This document shows, piece by piece, positions 32,589-42,215 of a DNA stretch of 64,000 nt (position 1 is its first letter; every line of letters begins with the position of its first letter). The DNA is taken from contig DYJD01000031.1 of assembly GCA_020723325.1 (NCBI GenBank), forward strand, positions 1 through 64,000, in the 5' to 3' direction. Source of the DNA: Desulfosudis oleivorans. GTDB taxonomy: Bacteria > Desulfobacterota > Desulfobacteria > Desulfobacterales > SURF-7. Position numbers and translations under genes: made by a program. The notes beneath the pieces are model-generated. The model was not told the DNA's origin. It was given only the letters and a program-made list of their open reading frames with translations, and did not search any database.

Positions 32589-34157
32589 TTATGGGGAATG
32601 CTCAAACTTAATGGCTGTGTCTAAAATTTCAAAAATATCAAATTCTTCTATATGGAAGCGCGGATTCGGATAAATGACGATTTGCTTGCCCAGTTTTTTT
32701 TCAAGGGAGGTGATCAGATGATTTTCTTCGCCATGAAGAAGGTCGGCAATATCCGGGTTCACGCGCAAGGTGAAACGATGGCCCTGCATATCCAGTGTTT
32801 CTCGAATGATTTCCCGGTAGATATTATAGCAGATGGATTGCTTGGACATCAGATAGCCATCCCCCTCACAGTAAAAGCAAGGCTCACAGAGCAGTTTTGG
32901 GAGGGCTTTGCGGATGCGTTTACGAGTCATCTGAATCAGTCCCATATCCGACATGGGCAGAACATTGGTTTTGCTTTTATCTTTTTTCAGGGCGTCTTTG
33001 AGGGCATTGAAGACTTTTTCGCGGTCCGAGCTTTTAGCCATGTCGATAAAATCAATGATGATAATGCCGCCGAGGTTACGCAACCGAATTTGATAGGCTA
33101 TTTCCTTAACAGCTTCCAGATTGGTTTTTAAAATGGTCTCATCAAAATTGTGCTTGCCCACGTAACGCCCGGTGTTCACGTCAATGGCCACCAGGGCCTC
33201 GGTTTGCTCAATAACGATATATCCGCCGGACTTAAGCCACACTTTTTTCTTCAAGGCCCGGGAAATATCAACCTCCAGATTATAAGCATTGAAAATCGGC
33301 TCCGCCCCCTCATAATATTCCACTGAATCTTTCAGTTGCGGCATGAATTCTTCTAAAAAATTCAGAACGGACTGATAGCCGCTGTAGGAGTCAATGACCA
33401 GTTTGTCGGCTTCATCTGTCAGCAGATCGCGGACAGCCCGAAGGGTAATGGTAAGTTCTTTGTAGAGAATGGCCGGAGCGGAAACCGTTTCGTATTTTCT
33501 TTGGATTTTTTCCCATAAATTTACGAGAAAAATCATTTCCTTGGCGAGTTTTTCCTTTTCCATGGATTCGGCGGCGGTGCGCACGATATAGCCATAAGGT
33601 TTCTCACGCAGGGAAGTAATCAATTCTTTAAGGCGGGTCCGCTCACCATCATCTTCGATTCGTCTGGAAATGCCGATATGATCCACGGTGGGCATAAGCA
33701 CCAGGAAACGCCCGGGCAGGGAAACATGCGAGGTGATGCGGGCACCTTTGCTGCCGATGGGGGATTTGGCAACTTGAACGAGGATTTCCTGGCCTTCAAA
33801 AATCAGATCTTCGATTTGCCGTTCCCGCTTATAATAATTGCTTAAGCTGGAATGGGTGTTTTCTATTTGGAGCTCACCGTCATCCTTTTCCGGATTATTG
33901 ATAAAAACGGTTTCTAGATCATTGCAGTCGTCCCCGATCACGTCATCAACATAAATAAATGCGGCCTGATTCAAGCCGATATCCACAAATGCAGCCTGCA
34001 TGCCCGGCAGCACTCTTTGAACGCGACCTTTGTAAATATTTCCGGCAATGTTTTCATCGTCGCCCCGGTCGATGAACAGCTCGACGATGGTGCCGTCTTC
34101 CAAAAGGGCCACGCGGGTTTCGTGTTCGGTGGCGTTGATAATTAATTCTTTAAACAT
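32589..34157 (-). CDS. rng: Ribonuclease G
   Basis: A 522-residue endoribonuclease of the RNase E/G family, cutting AU-rich single-stranded RNA in rRNA maturation and mRNA decay. It has an N-terminal S1 domain (GNIYKGRVQRVLPGMQAAFVDIG), RNase H-like and 5'-sensor parts, the catalytic DVNTG and IIIDFIDM aspartates, and the CxxC zinc link (LLCEPCFYCEGDG). It lacks the long C-terminal scaffold of RNase E, so G-type. Its start overlaps the end of the radical SAM gene by 8 nt. The 93 bases after it lead to rpmH. Confidence 0.93.
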   Translation of the reverse strand: MFKELIINATEHETRVALLEDGTIVELFIDRGDDENIAGNIYKGRVQRVLPGMQAAFVDIGLNQAAFIYVDDVIGDDCNDLETVFINNPEKDDGELQIENTHSSLSNYYKRERQIEDLIFEGQEILVQVAKSPIGSKGARITSHVSLPGRFLVLMPTVDHIGISRRIEDDGERTRLKELITSLREKPYGYIVRTAAESMEKEKLAKEMIFLVNLWEKIQRKYETVSAPAILYKELTITLRAVRDLLTDEADKLVIDSYSGYQSVLNFLEEFMPQLKDSVEYYEGAEPIFNAYNLEVDISRALKKKVWLKSGGYIVIEQTEALVAIDVNTGRYVGKHNFDETILKTNLEAVKEIAYQIRLRNLGGIIIIDFIDMAKSSDREKVFNALKDALKKDKSKTNVLPMSDMGLIQMTRKRIRKALPKLLCEPCFYCEGDGYLMSKQSICYNIYREIIRETLDMQGHRFTLRVNPDIADLLHGEENHLITSLEKKLGKQIVIYPNPRFHIEEFDIFEILDTAIKFEHSP

Positions 34158-36690
34158 GTTCTCTTGAATTCGATGGGGATAGACCGCTCGCTTCCGGGTT
34201 TTTCATAATGCGCGCCTTTCGAATGCTGGTATCCGGCAAGTCAAAAATACACGCGATGATTTCCATGGGCCGTACGGATTGTCCGCCGGTCACTCGCAAG
34301 GAAAGCAGCAACTGGTTCGGGCTTTCCAGATCCATATGCCTTACCATATCTTTAAGATTGATATTTTGCAACTTTCCCTTTTGGTTGGTTCGGGAAAAGT
34401 TGAAAACAGGCTGGGAATGGAAGCGCTCAATGGCTTCAGCATCAAAAACAGCATCCACCAGGGTAATTTGGTAGCGGTATTCCAAGTCGGTGAATGAATT
34501 TTGGACTGGTGAACCGAGACGGCAATTTTCGATCCGCAGGCCGTCCGGCAGTTGGGCATTCAGTTTTTCCATAATACCATCAATCGGCAGAACCTGGGTA
34601 AGCACAAGGGAACAAAATTCGGTGGAGCTTTCCAGGCCCACCGGTAAAGGATTACCAAAGGAAATACGCGGTTTGGGATGAAAGCCCTCGGAATATTTTA
34701 CAGGGATGCCGGCCCGGCAGAGGGCTCGTAAAAGAATGTTGACCAGCTCAAGATGACCGAAAAAGCGGGCATTGCCAGTTTTCGAATAGGTCAATTGATA
34801 AGTGAAACGTGAATTTTCAAGGGGCTTTGAAGACAAAGCCAAAGGGGCGGTTTGATCGGATGAAAATGTTTTGGGCTCTATGGTTTTAAAATCACATACT
34901 CCGCAAAGGTTGCAGACCCCCTGGCGACAATCCGGGGTTGATTTTCCCATTAGGGCCGCTTCACGTTCACAAATCAAAAAGCTTTTTTCAACTCCGCTCT
35001 GAATATGATCCCAGGGTAGCGGTTCTTCAACCGACCGGGGCCGGGTGGTATAAAAAGCCACATCTATTCCTGCTTCGGCAAATGACTCTTTCCACTTGGA
35101 AAAATTGAATTGGTCCGACCAGCCGTCCAAGCGGCAGCCCTTGGAAAAAGCGACCTGCAGCAGGCGGCTTAATTTCCGATCACCACGGGCAAAAAGGCCT
35201 TCGAGCTGACTGGTTTCCGGATTCTGCCATTTGAGCTGAACACCGGGGCTGCGAAGTTCCTGCTTCAGCCAGCGAATTTTAGCCTGGGCTGTTTCCATTG
35301 AGAGCTGCGGTTCCCATTGAAAAGGAACGTGGGGCTTGGGAATAAAGGTGGTAATGCTGACGTTGATGGTTCGTTGCCGCTTGCTGGAACCGGGCAAGCG
35401 GCGCAGCTCTTTTACCAGGTCGACGATGGCCTGAAGGTCGGCCTGGGTTTCCGTGGGTAGACCGATCATGAAATACAATTTAATCACCAGCCAGCCCAGC
35501 TCAAAGGCGTTTTGTACTGTGCTGATAATTTCGGCATGGCTGATATTTTTATTGATGACGTCCCGCAAACGTTGGGAACCGGCTTCCGGCGCAAGGGTGA
35601 AGCCGGTCTTGCGAACGGTTTTAATCAACTGCATCATGGCCGGCGTCAAGGTTCCGGCCCGCAAGGAGGGCAAGGATACAGCCACATGGCGGGAGGCATA
35701 TTGATGCATGAGTGCGTCCAGTAAAGGCGTCAAACAGCTATAGTCCCCGGAACTGAGGGAAAGCAGGGAAAGCTCTTCATAGCCGGTGGCGGCCATGGCC
35801 TTTTCCGTCAGGCCAAGGATGGTAGGCAGGGAGCGTTCGCGCACAGGTCGATAGATCATGCCCGCTTGGCAAAAGCGACAACCCCGGGTGCACCCCCGGG
35901 CAATCTCCAAACGCAGGCGATCGTGCACCGGCCGGCCAAAGGGGATCACCGGCGCTGTTGGAAACGGGCTGACATCCAGATCAGGGACAATGGCCCGTCT
36001 TATGGGCAAGGAAATTTGAGGGTCCGGTGAGACCCGCTGAAAACCGGAATCATCAAAATCCACCTGCACCAGGGCTGGAATGTAAACACCGTGGATACGG
36101 GACCATTCCACTAAAAGTCTTTGACGATCCTCCTGGTCTTGCCTTTTCCAGGACAGCCAGACATGCAGCATTTCCAGCAAGACGGTTTCGCCTTCACCGA
36201 TGACCATGGCATCGAAAAAATCAGCCACCGGCTCGGGATTGCAGGTGGCAGGGCCACCAGCGATAATCAGGGGATGGGAAGCACTACGATCCTTTGCCAG
36301 AAAAGGAATCCCGGCCAAATCAAGGATGGTAAGAATATTGGTGTAGTTCAGCTCATAAAGCAGACTGAAGCCGATGATGTCAAAGCGGCTCAAGGGCTGC
36401 TGCGACTCAAGTGTGGCAAGGGGGGTGGCGGATGCCTGCAGGGCCGCAGCCATATCCGGCCCGGGCGCGAAGACCCTTTCAGCCGCCATATTGGGTTGAC
36501 GATTGATGAGCTCATACAGTATTTGCAGACCGAAATGGGAAGTACCGATTTCGTACAGGTCCGGAAAAGCCAGGGTAATGGTAACATCCATTTTGTCCAA
36601 ATCCTTATGGATGCGATTGATTTCCGAGCCCAAGTACTGACTGGGTTTTTCAACCAGCGGGAGCAAATCTTGAATCGAGTTATCAGTCAT
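34150..36690 (-). CDS. TIGR03960-type radical SAM protein fused to a DUF2344 domain
   Basis: An 846-residue protein. The N-terminal part (about 1-200) resembles a B12-binding-like domain (FPDLYEIGTSHFGLQILYELIN; IIAGGPATCNPEP). A radical SAM core follows with CTRGCRFCQAGM (three Cys for 4Fe-4S). A Cys-rich link (CRQGVCNLCGVC) precedes a C-terminal TIGR03936/DUF2344 domain (TYSKTGNARFFGHLELVNILLRALCRAGIPVKYSEGFHPKPRISFG). The reaction is unknown; the pairing with rng is widespread and hints at RNA or ribosome modification (inference). The ATG at 36690 follows GCAGGT. Confidence 0.88.
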   Translation of the reverse strand: MTDNSIQDLLPLVEKPSQYLGSEINRIHKDLDKMDVTITLAFPDLYEIGTSHFGLQILYELINRQPNMAAERVFAPGPDMAAALQASATPLATLESQQPLSRFDIIGFSLLYELNYTNILTILDLAGIPFLAKDRSASHPLIIAGGPATCNPEPVADFFDAMVIGEGETVLLEMLHVWLSWKRQDQEDRQRLLVEWSRIHGVYIPALVQVDFDDSGFQRVSPDPQISLPIRRAIVPDLDVSPFPTAPVIPFGRPVHDRLRLEIARGCTRGCRFCQAGMIYRPVRERSLPTILGLTEKAMAATGYEELSLLSLSSGDYSCLTPLLDALMHQYASRHVAVSLPSLRAGTLTPAMMQLIKTVRKTGFTLAPEAGSQRLRDVINKNISHAEIISTVQNAFELGWLVIKLYFMIGLPTETQADLQAIVDLVKELRRLPGSSKRQRTINVSITTFIPKPHVPFQWEPQLSMETAQAKIRWLKQELRSPGVQLKWQNPETSQLEGLFARGDRKLSRLLQVAFSKGCRLDGWSDQFNFSKWKESFAEAGIDVAFYTTRPRSVEEPLPWDHIQSGVEKSFLICEREAALMGKSTPDCRQGVCNLCGVCDFKTIEPKTFSSDQTAPLALSSKPLENSRFTYQLTYSKTGNARFFGHLELVNILLRALCRAGIPVKYSEGFHPKPRISFGNPLPVGLESSTEFCSLVLTQVLPIDGIMEKLNAQLPDGLRIENCRLGSPVQNSFTDLEYRYQITLVDAVFDAEAIERFHSQPVFNFSRTNQKGKLQNINLKDMVRHMDLESPNQLLLSLRVTGGQSVRPMEIIACIFDLPDTSIRKARIMKNPEASGLSPSNSREHV

Positions 36691-36777
36691 GCTACATACC
36701 TGCAAAAGGGAATAAACACGGCAAAATTAGTTTATATGGCAAAATATAATACAAAACACAACCCTGGAAATTGTTTT

Positions 36778-38148
36778 ATGCAAAGCTTATGGATTGTCTT
36801 GATTTGGGGGCTGATGGCTGTTTTTCCACAGAATGAATGCAGTGCTTATCCGCGCCGGGATGCGGTGGTCACCGCCGTGGAACAGGTCAGTCCGGCGGTG
36901 GTGAACATCAGTTCGGAATATGAGATCCGCCGGCAAGTCCACCCTTTCCAGAATTTTGGTCTGAGCCCGGATATGGAGTCTTTCTTTAAAGACTTTTTTG
37001 ATCATGGGTATGAGCAGCGTTATAAGCGCAACAGTCTCGGCTCAGGTGTCATTATTGATGGCAAAAGGGGTTTTATCCTGACTAACGCCCATGTGATTGC
37101 CAAAGCCGGCACCATTACCGTCACCTTAAAAGATGAGCGTGAATTTCAGGCCCAGGTGGTGGGAGCCGACCCGGAATCGGATCTGGCGGTGCTGCGCATC
37201 ACTTCCCAAACACCCTTGCCGGCCATTGCCATGGGCAATTCCGATGATCTCATGATCGGTGAAACCGTAATCGCCATCGGCAATCCTTTTGGCTTTACCA
37301 ATACGGTCACCACCGGGGTGATCAGCGCCGTCAACCGCAGCTTTAAAGCCGAAGAAAGGGTGTTTCAAGGCTTTATCCAAACCGACGCCTCCATCAATCC
37401 GGGAAACAGCGGCGGTCCCCTATTGAATATTAATGGTGAATTGATCGGCATCAATACGGCCATTTACGCCAATGCCCAGGGTATTGGTTTTGCCATCCCC
37501 ATTAATAAAGCCAACCGGATTGTTACGGACCTGATCCGTCATGGGGAAGTCATTCAGGCCTGGACAGGCATTGTTGTACAGAATATGGACCCAAGACTGG
37601 CAAGCTATTTAAACCTGCCGGATAAAAAAGGGGTGGTGGTGAAGGAGGTGGAAGCCGACAGTCCGGCGCAAGCAGCCGGTGTCAGGGACGGTGATATTGT
37701 GCTGTCCGTGGAAAACACCAAAATCGAATCCATGGATGAGTACCTGTCAGCGGCAAAAAGCATTGTTGCCGGAGACTCCATCCGCTTGCTGATCTTTCGC
37801 AACGGCAAAGAAATACCGGTTGTTTTGAAAACTTCTGAATTTCCGTCGGAAAAGGCCTTGGCACTGGCGGAAAAATTATTGGGGATCCGGGTTGAAAACC
37901 GCTTCAAAAAAGGCGGCAGCGCGAGATCGGGCCCGGCAGAGGGCGTGGCCATCAAGGAAATCCAGCGGAATTCCTATTTAGCGCGGATCGGAGCTACGCC
38001 GGGTGATGTCATCCGCCAAATAGATGAAATCAGTATTCGCGATTTAGAAGATTTTAAAAAGGCCGTTATTAAAGCGCGCTTGAAAAATTCCATTATCCTA
38101 TTGCTACAGCGCGGCGGCCGCGGCTATTATATCACCGTAGAACTATAA
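36778..38148 (+). CDS. DegP/DegQ-type periplasmic serine protease
   Basis: A 456-residue trypsin-fold protease with a signal peptide (MQSLWIVLIWGLMAVFPQNECSA). The catalytic triad is visible: His105 in TNAHV, Asp135 in ESDLAVLRI, Ser211 in NPGNSGGPL. Two PDZ domains follow (around 262-350 and 365-455, with GVVVKEVEADSPAQAAGVRDGD and ATPGDVIRQIDEI). It degrades or refolds damaged envelope proteins. The start 36778 is chosen for the signal peptide; ATG 36736 adds 14 polar residues. It is divergent from the radical SAM gene. Confidence 0.92.
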   Translation: MQSLWIVLIWGLMAVFPQNECSAYPRRDAVVTAVEQVSPAVVNISSEYEIRRQVHPFQNFGLSPDMESFFKDFFDHGYEQRYKRNSLGSGVIIDGKRGFILTNAHVIAKAGTITVTLKDEREFQAQVVGADPESDLAVLRITSQTPLPAIAMGNSDDLMIGETVIAIGNPFGFTNTVTTGVISAVNRSFKAEERVFQGFIQTDASINPGNSGGPLLNINGELIGINTAIYANAQGIGFAIPINKANRIVTDLIRHGEVIQAWTGIVVQNMDPRLASYLNLPDKKGVVVKEVEADSPAQAAGVRDGDIVLSVENTKIESMDEYLSAAKSIVAGDSIRLLIFRNGKEIPVVLKTSEFPSEKALALAEKLLGIRVENRFKKGGSARSGPAEGVAIKEIQRNSYLARIGATPGDVIRQIDEISIRDLEDFKKAVIKARLKNSIILLLQRGGRGYYITVEL

Positions 38149-38178
38149 ACTTCATGGAAAAGGATGGTTTTGCTTCCT

Positions 38179-39564
38179 ATGCTGCGAACAAAAATCAAGC
38201 AATTGCTCAGGGCCGAAGCACCGTGCAGTCAGGTGCTCATTAAAGGCTGGGTCAAGACCCGCCGGGATTCCAAAGGCTTCTCTTTCATTGAATTGAATGA
38301 CGGCTCTTGCCTGCCCAACATTCAAGTGATTGTTGATCAGACCCTGGACAACTACCCTCAGATTGCCAAGATCACCACTGGTTCGGCCCTGTCCATCCAA
38401 GGCCGTTTGATTGAATCCAAGGGTCAGGAGCAGAAATGGGAAATACAGGCAACGGCTGTTGACATCATCCAGCTAGCCCCCGAGAATTATCCTTTACAAA
38501 AGAAACGCCACAGTGATGAATTTCTGCGCACCATTGCCCATCTAAGACCCAGAACCAACAAGTACGGTGCCGCCTTTCGGATTCGTGCGGCCCTGTCCTG
38601 GGCCGTGCATCATTTTTTTCAGGAGCGGGGTTTTTTATATGTCCATACCCCCATCCTGACCGGTTCGGATTGTGAAGGCGCCGGTGAATTGTTTCAGGTC
38701 ACCACCCTTGATCTGGCAAGCCTTTGCGCTTCAAGCACCCAAGGCGTAGACTATACCAAGGATTTTTTCGGGAAGATGGCCAATTTAACGGTTTCCGGCC
38801 AGTTGTCAGCGGAAATGCTGGCCCTGGCCCTGGGGGATGTGTACACTTTTGGGCCGACCTTTCGGGCTGAGAATTCCAACACCTCCCGGCATGCAGCCGA
38901 ATTCTGGATGGTGGAGCCGGAGATGGCCTTCTGCGACCTGACGGACAATATGGCCCTGGCAGAAAGCTTTTTAAAATATCTGGTTGAATATGCGCTGGCC
39001 CACTGCGCAGAAGATCTGGCGCTTTTCAGCCGTTTTGTGGATAAGCAATTGCCCTTCACCCTGGAAAAAATCCGGAGCGCGGAATTTATCAAAATTTCCT
39101 ATCAGGAGGCCATCGAAATCCTTATAGGCAGCGGCATGGCCTTTGAATTTCCGGTGGCCTTTGGCAACGACTTGCAATCCGAACATGAGCGCTATTTGAC
39201 CGAACAATATTTTCAAAAGCCGGTGATCATCTATAACTACCCGCAAAACAGTAAACCGTTTTACATGCGGCTGAATGATGATGGGCAGACCGTTGCAGCC
39301 ATGGACATGCTGGTGCCGGGTATCGGCGAAATCATCGGCGGCAGCCAGCGGGAGGAGCGCCTGGAAATCCTGACAGCGCGTATGGACCAGGCCGGTTTGC
39401 CCAGAGAAAAATATGAGTGGTATTTGGATTCCAGACGCTACGGCTCTGTACCCCATAGCGGCTTTGGGCTTGGCTTCGAGCGTTTGATCATGTTGATCAC
39501 CGGTATCAGCAACATTCGTGACGTGATCCCCTTTCCACGTACGCCCAAAAATATTGAGTTTTAG
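38179..39564 (+). CDS. asnS: Asparaginyl-tRNA synthetase
   Basis: A 461-residue class IIb aminoacyl-tRNA synthetase. An OB-fold anticodon domain ([26 protein letters not shown]) precedes the catalytic core: motif 2 around [28 protein letters not shown] and motif 3 [11 protein letters not shown]. The asparagine-type residues in this region and the lack of the GAD insertion separate it from bacterial AspRS. The start could be ATG 38164 or 38179; neither has ideal spacing. It lies 30 nt behind the protease gene and could share its transcript. It implies direct Asn-tRNA charging in this organism. Confidence 0.93.
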   Translation: MLRTKIKQLLRAEAPCSQVLIKGWVKTRRDSKGFSFIELNDGSCLPNIQVIVDQTLDNYPQIAKITTGSALSIQGRLIESKGQEQKWEIQATAVDIIQLAPENYPLQKKRHSDEFLRTIAHLRPRTNKYGAAFRIRAALSWAVHHFFQERGFLYVHTPILTGSDCEGAGELFQVTTLDLASLCASSTQGVDYTKDFFGKMANLTVSGQLSAEMLALALGDVYTFGPTFRAENSNTSRHAAEFWMVEPEMAFCDLTDNMALAESFLKYLVEYALAHCAEDLALFSRFVDKQLPFTLEKIRSAEFIKISYQEAIEILIGSGMAFEFPVAFGNDLQSEHERYLTEQYFQKPVIIYNYPQNSKPFYMRLNDDGQTVAAMDMLVPGIGEIIGGSQREERLEILTARMDQAGLPREKYEWYLDSRRYGSVPHSGFGLGFERLIMLITGISNIRDVIPFPRTPKNIEF

Positions 39565-39577
39565 CAAGAGGGGTGGA

Positions 39578-40366
39578 TCAACCGGCGCCGGCCCCTTTAC
39601 ACAGAAAGTCATGGCGTCTGGTTATGGGTGCGGCTTGATCAGTTGATGGGGGAAAAAAACTCCTTTCAATAACCGTGATGGTAAAGTCCTGGGTGATCAG
39701 AACCAGGGAAGAGCTGCGTGTGCCGTATATTGCACTGGTGATGAATAACGGCGATAGGGTGCGCTCCCAGTCAGCCCCCACCCCGGTATCCGGGAGCTGG
39801 TTTGCCGGCGGATAATCCCGGTCTGACAAGAGTTGGAACAGGCTTTCTTCTTCCACCCTATCCCGGTCAAGAATCCGGGAAAGCCCGGCTTTGCCTTTCA
39901 CGACCTTGGGCCAGGGGGTATCCATCAGGTGATTACTGATCCCATGAATGCCGGGAGTTACGGGGCTGCTGTCAGAGCCCCGGTTGGAAAAATACCACAG
40001 AGAGTCGGCCGCCCCCACCAGCAGGTTGAAGCCGTAGTAGTCCTGGGCAACAACCTGGATCTTCCGCAGATACTCTTCGGGGGAATCCGAACCGGTCAAA
40101 AAATTTTTAACCAGTTCTCCACGGGAAGGCGGATGGCCTCTTGCAATTAGGGGTTCACGGAAATTGGTGATGGCCGCCAGGCGTCCCGAGCGGGTGACCC
40201 CCAGCCAGGTGCCTTGGGCCTGGAGATCCTGCCCGGCTAGAATGTCGGGGTGCGCCTGCCAATAATGGAGCGGCAATGTGGGCCGGTCGTAAAATTCATC
40301 CCGGTTGGCCGCCAATACCAGACGGTAATGAGGGTGGCATTTATAGGCAAACAGGATCAGGCACAT
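39578..40366 (-). CDS. NRDE/TANGO2-family protein
   Basis: A 262-residue protein starting MCLILFAYKCHPHYRLVLAANRDEFYDRPT, with the NRDE motif and Cys2 that names the family, plus GTWLGVTRSGRLAAITNFRE and SRGELVKNFL. The fold is thought to be Ntn-hydrolase-like, and TANGO2 proteins have been linked to heme or acyl-CoA handling in eukaryotes, but the bacterial role is unknown. I start at 40366 so that Cys2 is next to the initiator; an ATG 22 codons upstream has no support. It is convergent with asnS. Confidence 0.82.
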   Translation of the reverse strand: MCLILFAYKCHPHYRLVLAANRDEFYDRPTLPLHYWQAHPDILAGQDLQAQGTWLGVTRSGRLAAITNFREPLIARGHPPSRGELVKNFLTGSDSPEEYLRKIQVVAQDYYGFNLLVGAADSLWYFSNRGSDSSPVTPGIHGISNHLMDTPWPKVVKGKAGLSRILDRDRVEEESLFQLLSDRDYPPANQLPDTGVGADWERTLSPLFITSAIYGTRSSSLVLITQDFTITVIERSFFPPSTDQAAPITRRHDFLCKGAGAG

Positions 40367-40488
40367 GGGGGCTTTGCTCGGATGTTGACCTTGCGGCCGG
40401 TTGTATGGTAGCGTACACAGTTTCAGAATCAAGGATCTTTAAATAGTAATAAGTCAATTTTACATATAAATCAATAAGGGAGGCGGAT

Positions 40489-41775
40489 ATGAAAGAGGTG
40501 GTCATTGTAAGTGGTTCCCGGACCGCGATTGGTGCTTTTGGCGGCGCTTTAAAAGATGTGCCTGTGGTTGATCTCGGGGCACTGGTGATGAAGGATGTCT
40601 TGAAAAAGGTCGGATTGCGGCCCATTGCCGGTGATGAAATGAAGGCCGCGGCCCCGGCCAAGCTTAAAAACCAGGGACAGATCGAGCTGGAGAAACGCTA
40701 TGACACCTGGGATGGTTCCCTGAAACCCGTCAGCATTGATGAGGTGATCATGGGCAATGTGCTCCAGGCCGGTCAGGGACAGAATACTGCCCGCCAGGCC
40801 ATGATCCGCGCCGGTATACCCAAGGAGACGCCGGCCCATACAACCAACAAAATCTGTGGATCCGGCCTGAAGGCCATTGCCCTTGGGGCGGCGGCCATCA
40901 TGACCGGTCAGGCGGATGTGGTATTGGCCGGCGGTCAGGAAAACATGAGTCTTGCACCCATGTCTTTGCCCAAGGCCCGCTGGGGCTATCGCATGGAGCT
41001 CACCGGTGCAGGGGAAGTGCATGATCTCATGGTTATGGATGGATTGTTTGAGATTTTTTACGGCTATCATATGGGACAGACCGCTGAAAACATCGCGGAC
41101 TTGTATAGCATCAGCCGTGAAGAGCAGGATGCCCTGGGCGTGTTGAGCCACAATCGGGCCATGGCGGCCATCAAGAGCGGCCTGTTTGCCAAGGAAATCG
41201 TACCGGTGGTGATTCCCTCCCGTAAGGGCGAGATCGTTTTCAACACCGATGAACGTCCCATGGAAACCAGCCTGGAAAAAATGGCCAAACTCAAGCCGGC
41301 TTTTCGCAAAGACGGTTCGGTTACCGCCGGTAACGCTTCGGGTATCAATGATGCGGCGGCGGCGGTCTTGTTGATGAGCGCTGCCAAGGCCAAGGAATTG
41401 GGCCTTGAACCCATTGTAAAAATAAAAGGGTTCGGCGCCGGCGGCCTTGATCCGGCCTATATGGGCCTGGGGCCGGTTCCGGCAGTGAACAAAGTCTTGA
41501 AGGCCACCGGAATGCGTCTTGCAGACATCCAGATGATTGAATTGAATGAAGCCTTTGCGTCCCAAGCCATTGGCTGTTGCCGGGAACTGGGCATCGAGGT
41601 GGACAAGCCCAACGAGCTCGGCAGCGGTATTTCCCTGGGGCATCCCATCGGCTGCACCGGCGCCCGTCAAATGGTGAGCGGAATGTACCAGATGCAGCGC
41701 AAGGGCTATAATACCGGCTTGTTCACCATGTGCATCGGCGGTGGCATGGGCATGGCCATGGTTGTTGAACGCTGA
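40489..41775 (+). CDS. Thiolase (acetyl-CoA acetyltransferase-like)
   Basis: A 428-residue thiolase, condensing or cleaving acetoacetyl-CoA/3-ketoacyl-CoA. Active-site Cys123 is in NKICGSGLKA, with NEAFASQ, GHPIGCTGAR and the C-terminal CIGGGMG containing the second cysteine. Compared with E. coli AtoB there is an insertion of roughly 33 residues near positions 45-80 (PIAGDEMKAAAPAKLKNQG and a charged run). It could serve the acetoacetyl-CoA made by the BKACE operon, but it is 22 kb away and under its own signals. The ribosome binding site GGGAGG is good. Confidence 0.9.
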   Translation: MKEVVIVSGSRTAIGAFGGALKDVPVVDLGALVMKDVLKKVGLRPIAGDEMKAAAPAKLKNQGQIELEKRYDTWDGSLKPVSIDEVIMGNVLQAGQGQNTARQAMIRAGIPKETPAHTTNKICGSGLKAIALGAAAIMTGQADVVLAGGQENMSLAPMSLPKARWGYRMELTGAGEVHDLMVMDGLFEIFYGYHMGQTAENIADLYSISREEQDALGVLSHNRAMAAIKSGLFAKEIVPVVIPSRKGEIVFNTDERPMETSLEKMAKLKPAFRKDGSVTAGNASGINDAAAAVLLMSAAKAKELGLEPIVKIKGFGAGGLDPAYMGLGPVPAVNKVLKATGMRLADIQMIELNEAFASQAIGCCRELGIEVDKPNELGSGISLGHPIGCTGARQMVSGMYQMQRKGYNTGLFTMCIGGGMGMAMVVER

Positions 41776-41795
41776 GGGTCGCAGGTCCCGATCAA

Positions 41796-41826
41796 GCCTG
41801 GGATTGTTGCTGAAACAATCCCAGGC
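41796..41826 (+). terminator. Perfect 13-bp stem after the thiolase gene
   Basis: GCCTGGGATTGTT-GCTGA-AACAATCCCAGGC is a perfect hairpin 20 bases past the stop. The T-rich run comes only about 25 bases later, so it may be a terminator, a 3' stabilising hairpin, or both. Confidence 0.55.
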
Positions 41827-41932
41827 CGCGAAGGCTGGGGAACTCGTTTTTTGCTTTTTTTTCCTTTACTTCCATACATGTTGTTGCTAAAACCGAAACG
41901 GCTTTTAAACAACATCAAAAAAGGTTTGAAAC

Positions 41933-42088
41933 ATGAGTATTAGTAGAAAGCTCGGCATTTTAATTTTTTTCATGGTGCCGGCAATCATCGGCGGGGGCAT
42001 TGTATATCATGCTTTTCATGACTATTCCCCGGTGGTCATTTATGAATTGATTCTATATCTATTCGCCGGGAGTCTCATCAGCAAATAG
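41933..42088 (+). CDS. Small membrane protein of 51 residues
   Basis: MSISRKLGILIFFMVPAIIGGGIVYHAF is a short cytoplasmic tail and first membrane helix; SPVVIYELILYLFAGSLISK is a second hydrophobic segment. AAAAAGG lies 9 nt before the ATG. No known domain is recognised. It lies between the thiolase and the PerM-like gene on the same strand, and the two-helix hydrophobic design is consistent with an expressed small membrane protein. The function is unknown. The bases 42089-42215 hold no gene. Confidence 0.6.
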   Translation: MSISRKLGILIFFMVPAIIGGGIVYHAFHDYSPVVIYELILYLFAGSLISK

Positions 42089-42215
42089 GTGGGTACGAGC
42101 TGCTGAGGCTTGGTTGGTATACATATTGCGGTTAAGTCGAAATCCCTGCTGTCTATGAAACGTCCATTAAGCGATGGCGGGGATTTGTATTTGTGCGGCT
42201 TGAGAGTGGAGGAGA

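Noticed and set aside
36121-36777. Long N-terminal extension of the Deg-type protease frame
   Set aside because: It lies wholly antisense to the radical SAM gene; the signal peptide begins at 36778.
40549-41670. 373-codon open frame on the minus strand
   Set aside because: It is a shadow of the thiolase gene, with Gly/His-rich composition typical of antisense frames in this GC range.
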